Part shown: piece by piece, positions 59,560 through 64,000 of the stretch
How positions within the stretch are numbered: the stretch's first letter is position 1
Layout of the letters: every line of letters begins with the position of its first letter
Assembly: GCF_008520305.1 (NCBI RefSeq)
Contig: NZ_ML703301.1
Span: forward strand, 1 to 64,000
Length of the DNA: 64,000 nucleotides
Direction: 5' to 3'
Origin: Mesorhizobium sp. SARCC-RB16n
Lineage (GTDB): Bacteria; Pseudomonadota; Alphaproteobacteria; Rhizobiales; Rhizobiaceae
Program-made: the position numbers and the translations under genes
Notes under the pieces: generated by a model
Told to the model about the DNA's origin: nothing
Databases searched by the model: none
The model's input: the letters and a program-made list of their open reading frames with translations, nothing else

Positions 59560-61182
59560 ATGAACATCGTTTCGACCACATCCGACGTTGCCCGAACGGC
59601 CGCTCCCCTCGGTACGCGGGCACCCGCTGCCAGCGACAGAGTCCAGGTGATCTTTCAGGCGGCGTTGCTGCCAGTCACCACCGCCGCGCTCCGCACCGCC
59701 ATGATGGACAGCTTCGGCGGCACGGACGCACAGGGCTTCTGGGTCTGGAAGGAGGCCTATGAAGCGCTCGAAGCGGTCCAGGTGCTGTTCCTGCGCCGCT
59801 TCGGATCGGCGATCCTGTCGCGGTCGATTACGCCGCAGGCGACCCTGGCGATGATGAAACGGATCGCCAAGCTCATTCCCACCCATACGCGACGGTCGGA
59901 CGAGAGCCAGGCCATGCAGCAACTCTCCACACCGCTGCCGCTTGCCTTCGTTGCCGCGCTTGCCGCTGCAATCAGCTCTTCAGTCCGCGCTCTCGAACCC
60001 TCGGCCGGCACTGGCCTGCTCGCCGTACATGCCGAGATCGGGCGGGCTACGCTCGTGCTCAACGAGCTTGCCGCAACGCGCGCCGATCTGCTCGGCCGGA
60101 TGTTTCCGCGAGTCCCCGTTTCCCCGCACGATGCAGCCCATATCGACGATCATCTCGATGCCGCCATCGAGCCGTCAGTCGTGCTGATGAATCCGCCCTT
60201 CACGGTCGGCGCCTATGTCGACGGCCATGTCGCCGATGCCGCGTGGCGGCATCTCTCGTCCGCATTCGCGCGTCTGCGTCCAGGCGGCCGTCTTGTCGCC
60301 TTCACCGGCACCGGCCTGTCTCCCGAAAACCCCAAATGGCGGGCTGCCTTCGAGCGGCAGCAGCAGCAGGGCACGGTCATCTTCACCGCGGCGATCGACG
60401 GCCGTGTCTACGCCCGCCATGGCACGACCGCAGAAACCCGGCTGACAGTCATCGACAAGATACCGGCCGCCGATCCGTCGCGTTTCGTCGCGTCGCCGGG
60501 CAGGGCGACCGACGTCGAGACGCTGCTCTCCTGCATCATGGATCTGCCGCCCCGGACACCGGGCGGCTTTCCGGACTCGATTGGCGCTCTGTCGAACGGG
60601 ATCCTGCGCAATGCCGCCATGCAGATGGCCGGTCGGCCCACGGCAGTAGCTGCACCCGCCTCCGCAACATCGTTTGCGCCAAAGGCTGTGCGACCGGCTC
60701 GCCCCGTTGCAAGGGCAACGCCCAGCCACGGGGCCCTTGCGAGCAGCGCCTGCTCGATCGCGCCGATCAGCGTCGATTGCCGGGTTTACCGCATGCAGAC
60801 AGACGCCGGCGAGCGCATCATCGGCGGTGATATCGCGCCGACGCTGGTCGCGACCATGTACCGCAATCTCGGTCTCGATGATGTGCCAACGCTCGCGCCG
60901 GAGGAAGCGTGGACCGGCCTGGTCGACGGCCGGATTGGGCTGCAGCTTGCCGATGGCCTGATCCTGCGCCGCGGCCGGGTTATGAGCGACTACCGCGTCG
61001 AACTCATCGGCTTCACCGACGCCATTGTTCCCAGGCTGAGGGCGCTGGGGCTGATTTTAGAGATCACCTCCTGGAAGCTCCGGCTGTTCATCCCGACGGC
61101 CACGCAAGGGCCCGACATCCTCGCCTCGCTCCTCGACCGCCATACGCTGGTCGGCGTCACTGACCCTACCGCAGCGGCTTGA
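59560..61182 (+). CDS. Strawberry-notch-family protein with the helicase core deleted
   Basis: The normal family protein, about 1,400 residues, joins an N-terminal adenine-methylase-like domain to a strawberry-notch helicase. Here 540 residues remain. The methylase half is present (ALEPSAGTGLLAVHAEIG motif I, SVVLMNPPFTVGAY motif IV, RLRPGGRLVAFTG), and the family's C-terminal tail follows directly (RVYRMQTDAGERIIGG, VMSDYRVELIGFTDAIVPRLRALG, ITSWKLRLFIP). Everything between, including the Walker motifs, is missing, joined in frame near 60700-60780. The product could still be made as a methylase-only protein. Confidence 0.82.
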   Translation: MNIVSTTSDVARTAAPLGTRAPAASDRVQVIFQAALLPVTTAALRTAMMDSFGGTDAQGFWVWKEAYEALEAVQVLFLRRFGSAILSRSITPQATLAMMKRIAKLIPTHTRRSDESQAMQQLSTPLPLAFVAALAAAISSSVRALEPSAGTGLLAVHAEIGRATLVLNELAATRADLLGRMFPRVPVSPHDAAHIDDHLDAAIEPSVVLMNPPFTVGAYVDGHVADAAWRHLSSAFARLRPGGRLVAFTGTGLSPENPKWRAAFERQQQQGTVIFTAAIDGRVYARHGTTAETRLTVIDKIPAADPSRFVASPGRATDVETLLSCIMDLPPRTPGGFPDSIGALSNGILRNAAMQMAGRPTAVAAPASATSFAPKAVRPARPVARATPSHGALASSACSIAPISVDCRVYRMQTDAGERIIGGDIAPTLVATMYRNLGLDDVPTLAPEEAWTGLVDGRIGLQLADGLILRRGRVMSDYRVELIGFTDAIVPRLRALGLILEITSWKLRLFIPTATQGPDILASLLDRHTLVGVTDPTAAA

Positions 61183-61194
61183 GGGGAGGCAATC

Positions 61195-62246
61195 ATGACC
61201 GGCTCGGCATCCGAGCTGGCACGCCGCCTCGGCGACCAAGCAGAGGCGGTGTGCCGTGAATATCTCTCCAACGGTCATCGCTCCGGCAATCACTGGATCG
61301 TCGGCGACGTCCGCAACACCCGCGGCCGCTCCATGCATGTCCGCCTGACTGCCAACGCGAAAGGACCAGCAGGAAAGTGGGTCGATGAGCAAAGCGGAGA
61401 ACATGGCGATCTGCTCGACGTGATCGAACACAGCTGCGGCCTCGCCAATTTCCGCGAAGTCGCCGATGAAGCGCGCCGATTCCTCTCCACGCCGCGACCA
61501 CGGTCGCCGACCTCCGGCGGACAGCGCCAACCAGCCGCCGCACGCGGCTCTCCCGACGCTGCGCGTCGCCTGTTCGCCATGTCGCGGCCGATCGCCGGCA
61601 CGCTGGCCGAACGATACCTCGTTGGTCGCGGCATCGTGCTTTCCATCGAGCGCGCCCTGCGCTTCCATCCCGGCTGTTACTACCGGGATCTCGTGACTGG
61701 CGAGACGCAGATGCTGCCAGCGCTGATTGTAGCCGTCACCGGCCTCAACGGGCGCATCACCGGACTGCAGCGCACTTACTGTCCCCTTGGCTCGATCCGA
61801 ACGGCAAGGTCGGCAAGGCGCAACTCGCTGATCCGCGCCGCTCGCTCGGGCATCTTCTTGGCAACGGCATCTGGCTCGGCCTCCAGCCCGGTGTGCCTGT
61901 TCCGGTCATGGCCGCCGGCGAGGGTTTTGAGACGATGGCGTCGCTCAGGACGGTGATGCCGGCGCTGCCGGTGGCCGCCGCGACCTCGGCCAATCATCTC
62001 GCCGGCCTGATCTTTCCGTCCGGCTGTCGCCGCCTTTACATCGCCGCCGATGCGGACGCCGCCGGCCGGCATGGCATCGAGCGTCTCAGCCAGCGAGCCG
62101 GCGCGGCCGGAGTCCTCGCTCTGGAGTTGCGCCCGCGGCTCGGCGATTTCAACGACGATCTACGGCATCTCGGCCCGACCCATCTCGCGGCATGGCTCAG
62201 CGATCAGCTCGTCCCGGAGGATGCCCGTCTCTTCCTGCCGTCCTGA
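61195..62246 (+). pseudogene. Toprim-domain protein (DUF7146 type), one frameshift
   Basis: Plasmid Toprim protein related to DNA primases. The first frame gives MTGSASELARRLGDQAEAVCREYLSNG, then WVDEQSGEHGDLLDVIEHSCG and ITGLQRTYCPL. Near 61790 the protein continues in the next frame: WLDPNGKVGKAQLADPRRSLGHLLGNG, VMAAGEGFETMASL (Toprim Glu) and LYIAADADAAG (Toprim D-x-D), ending at 62244-62246. A single base lost after ACTGTCCCC explains the break. With it restored the protein is about 350 residues. Confidence 0.8.
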
Positions 62247-62493
62247 TGAACGCCTCGAGCCGGTAGGTGGGGCCGGCGTCACCGGAAGGTCTATTGGCGT
62301 GGCGGCGGTCCGCCGGGAGAGCCGCGCCTGCGGCCTGCCCGAGAGGCGACCCCTGCCACGCCCCCGTCACGGCCGCAACGGCTGGCGCCGTCCTCCGCTC
62401 GCGCTCCGGCCTTCGGTGCGGCCGCGCCCGGGCCGCGGCCGGGATGCGCTGTAAGGCCGCGACAGGCGCGGCCACAACCGACGGAGACACGCC
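62247..62493. other. GC-rich leader before the DUF2493 gene
   Basis: 247 bases of very high GC content with many CGGCC-type self-complementary stretches (for example GCCCGGGCCGCGGCCGGG). No gene; likely a structured leader. Confidence 0.4.
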
Positions 62494-63435
62494 ATGACCT
62501 ACGACCTCCCTTTCGACGACGCCTACGAGCCCTACCACACGTCCTCGCCGACCGATCGCGTCATCCTCGAACTGCAGATGTACGGCCATCACCCGCATCA
62601 GGACGAGCCCGATCCTCGGCCACTTCCCGACGACGAGGTGATCCGGGCCGGCCTCGCCGGTATCGTCGAGACCTTCGCCGGCATGCTCGGCGACACCAGG
62701 CTCGAACCCGACCTCGACGACCTTCTCTGGTCTTTCACCAACGTCTTCCACCGCGCCGCCGAGCGCGTCGCCCGCAGCCTCGACCGCAATGAGGAGGCGC
62801 AACGCTCGAGCCAGCAGGAGCAGGACGGCTCCGAGGTGAAGTCCGTCGAGCTGGAACGGCTCACAGCCGAGGGCATAACCTATATCGAGCGGCGCAACGT
62901 GCTCGAAATCATGCGCGACGAGGCCGCCCATCTCTACGAGGCGGAAACCGGCTCTGCTTGGCGGCCGCGCACCGGCTCCAAGATCTCTCACCAGGCGATG
63001 ACCGCGGCGGTGATCGACAGCCGCGACTTCCTCGCGGCACGCCGCCGCGCCGAGACCGAAGTGCTGGTGCCCGCCGGCACCAAGATCGCCTTCGCAGGAG
63101 GCCTCGACTGCAACGATCACGACCGGATCTGGGACGCACTCGACAAGGCGCGCGAGAAGCACTCGGACATGGTCCTGCTCCACGGCGGCAGCCCGCGCGG
63201 CGCCGAACGCATCGCGGCCTGCTGGGCCGAGAACCGCAAGGTCACGCAAATCGCCTTCAAGCCGGACTGGAACCGGCACGCCAAGGCTGCCCCGTTCCGC
63301 CGCAACGACCAGCTTCTGTCGGTCATGCCCTACGGCCTGATCGTTTTTCCCGGTTCCGGCATCACCGAAAATCTCGCTGACAAGGCCCGCCGTCTCGGCA
63401 TCCCGGTCTGGCGGTTCGCAGAGGCTGGCGCGTGA
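62494..63435 (+). CDS. DUF2493 domain protein (SLOG-like)
   Basis: A 313-residue plasmid protein. The C-terminal DUF2493 (YspA/SLOG Rossmann-like) domain shows KIAFAGGLDCNDHDRIWDALDKAREKH, then LLHGGSPRGAERIAACWAENRKV and FPGSGITENLADKARRLGIPVWRF, which form a nucleotide-pocket pattern. The N-terminal 130 residues are family specific. SLOG domains can bind or cleave nucleotides, including defence signals, but this branch is uncharacterised. The gene is intact, with GGAGACACGCC before the ATG. Confidence 0.9.
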   Translation: MTYDLPFDDAYEPYHTSSPTDRVILELQMYGHHPHQDEPDPRPLPDDEVIRAGLAGIVETFAGMLGDTRLEPDLDDLLWSFTNVFHRAAERVARSLDRNEEAQRSSQQEQDGSEVKSVELERLTAEGITYIERRNVLEIMRDEAAHLYEAETGSAWRPRTGSKISHQAMTAAVIDSRDFLAARRRAETEVLVPAGTKIAFAGGLDCNDHDRIWDALDKAREKHSDMVLLHGGSPRGAERIAACWAENRKVTQIAFKPDWNRHAKAAPFRRNDQLLSVMPYGLIVFPGSGITENLADKARRLGIPVWRFAEAGA

Positions 63436-63638
63436 GCGCCGCCTTCCTCCGTGCCCACGCTCGGCTTCCCCTTGCACGTGGATCAACCCGACCGGCTTCC
63501 GATTAGAGGGAGGGCGCACGATTACTGCGCTCAACCATGCCCGACTTGGACGGGCGTGGACCGGCCAACACATCGGTGGGTTGCTGAGTAACGTCACCTC
63601 TTGACGGTCACGGTCATCTAAAATCTCAGATGGTCGAC
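63436..63638. other. Short gap
   Basis: No gene or repeat noted between DUF2493 and the glycoamylase stop. Confidence 0.3.
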
Positions 63639-64000
63639 CTACTCGCCGACAGTCTCGAGCCATCCTCCTCGGAAGTCGGCCCCGCGCAGACCACGCACAA
63701 CATGCCTGCAGCCGCGCATCAGCCGCCAAAGAAAATCGGATCGGTGATTCTCCACCATCAGCACGATCGGCCCCTGGTTGAGCCCGAGATGATCCGGGGC
63801 CACCCAACCGGCCGGATCTCCGTTATCTGACGCAAGCGTCGGGTTGAAACTCGCCTTGAAGCCGTAGGGATTGTCAAGGTGGAGCTTTATATTGTGAAAA
63901 TTGCGCAGCGCTGGCACGACGATTTCCGGAGCGAAAGGCAGTGATGCCGCGACTGCCCAGGGAGACAGAGTGCCATCGTCCGGTCCGAACGGCACTCCCC
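63639..64000 (-). CDS. Glycoamylase-family protein, C-terminal part (runs off window)
   Basis: The last 120 residues of a glycoamylase-like (PF10091 type) protein: VPFGPDDGTLSPWAVAASLPFAPEIVV, YGFKASFNPTLASDNGDPAGWVAPDHLG, GPIVLMVENHRSDFLWRLMR. The start is beyond base 64000. Family members are periplasmic or secreted and act on beta-glucans. Asn-Gly-Asp-rich stretches carry the conserved acid region. The last 15 residues are variable. Confidence 0.85.
   Translation of the reverse strand, partial: GVPFGPDDGTLSPWAVAASLPFAPEIVVPALRNFHNIKLHLDNPYGFKASFNPTLASDNGDPAGWVAPDHLGLNQGPIVLMVENHRSDFLWRLMRGCRHVVRGLRGADFRGGWLETVGE

Noticed and set aside
62197-63807. A 536-codon minus-strand frame opposite DUF2493
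   Set aside because: Antisense to a gene with clear SLOG motifs, with no recognisable domain in the long frame.
1-64000. tRNA or rRNA genes and conjugation genes or oriT
   Set aside because: I found no cloverleaf-like sequence, rRNA signature, relaxase or type IV secretion gene. A nick-site motif could not be claimed by eye.

Overview
The window looks like about 64 kb of a large repABC-type plasmid (or an integrated relative) from a Mesorhizobium-like alphaproteobacterium. This rests on a repA-repB-repC operon with parS-like sites and an antisense RNA between repB and repC, and on families typical of Rhizobiales: DUF1403 next to ScpB, MucR/Ros, DUF982, DUF6894, DUF932 and DUF1173, together with high GC content. 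No name-giving locus (nod, nif, tra, rRNA) is present, so genus level is an inference. Layout. 0-9 kb is a worn genome-defence/repair patch: an ATP-dependent DNA ligase, a K+ channel, an Lhr-like helicase joined head-to-head with a 5'-truncated NotI-like restriction endonuclease, a Vsr nickase, and an AAA ATPase followed by a frameshifted PD-(D/E)XK nuclease. 9-16 kb is a recombinase/stability patch: ScpB and DUF1403 in tight order, a tyrosine integrase with two decayed relatives, and three toxin-antitoxin pairs (GNAT-RHH, VapBC, RES-Xre). 16.4-20.3 kb is the replicon core, repABC. 21.8-27.6 kb is one minus-strand operon for uptake and oxygenolytic desulfurisation of sulfonates or alkyl sulfates: FMN reductase, TauD-type dioxygenase, FMN-dependent monooxygenase, permease, binding protein and ATPase. 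27.6-44 kb is a sparse region of small genes, regulators (Crp/Fnr, MucR, cold shock), a duplicated DUF982 segment and several pseudogenes (RNase HI, GGDEF, IS110), a PRC-barrel exported protein, and a PolX-like protein whose polymerase centre is degenerate. 44.3-47.5 kb and 58.2-63.4 kb hold parts of what seems to be one plasmid backbone gene set: a ParB-like protein, two pseudogenes, DUF1173, a strawberry-notch protein that has lost its helicase core, a frameshifted Toprim protein and DUF2493. This set is split by a 10-kb amino-acid catabolic island (48.0-57.4 kb) with RidA, a FAD amino-acid oxidoreductase, an ornithine cyclodeaminase-like protein, a class V aminotransferase, a LysR regulator, an amidase and a polar amino acid ABC importer without a visible ATPase. 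The window ends in the C-terminal part of a glycoamylase-family gene. A recurring theme is decay. At least eight genes carry single-base frameshifts, lost start codons, internal deletions or chimeric joints, so either the replicon is under weak selection or part of the sequence contains indel errors. The intact genes worth functional attention are the integrase/DUF1403/ScpB module, the ATPase of the broken two-gene nuclease system, and the desulfurisation operon.
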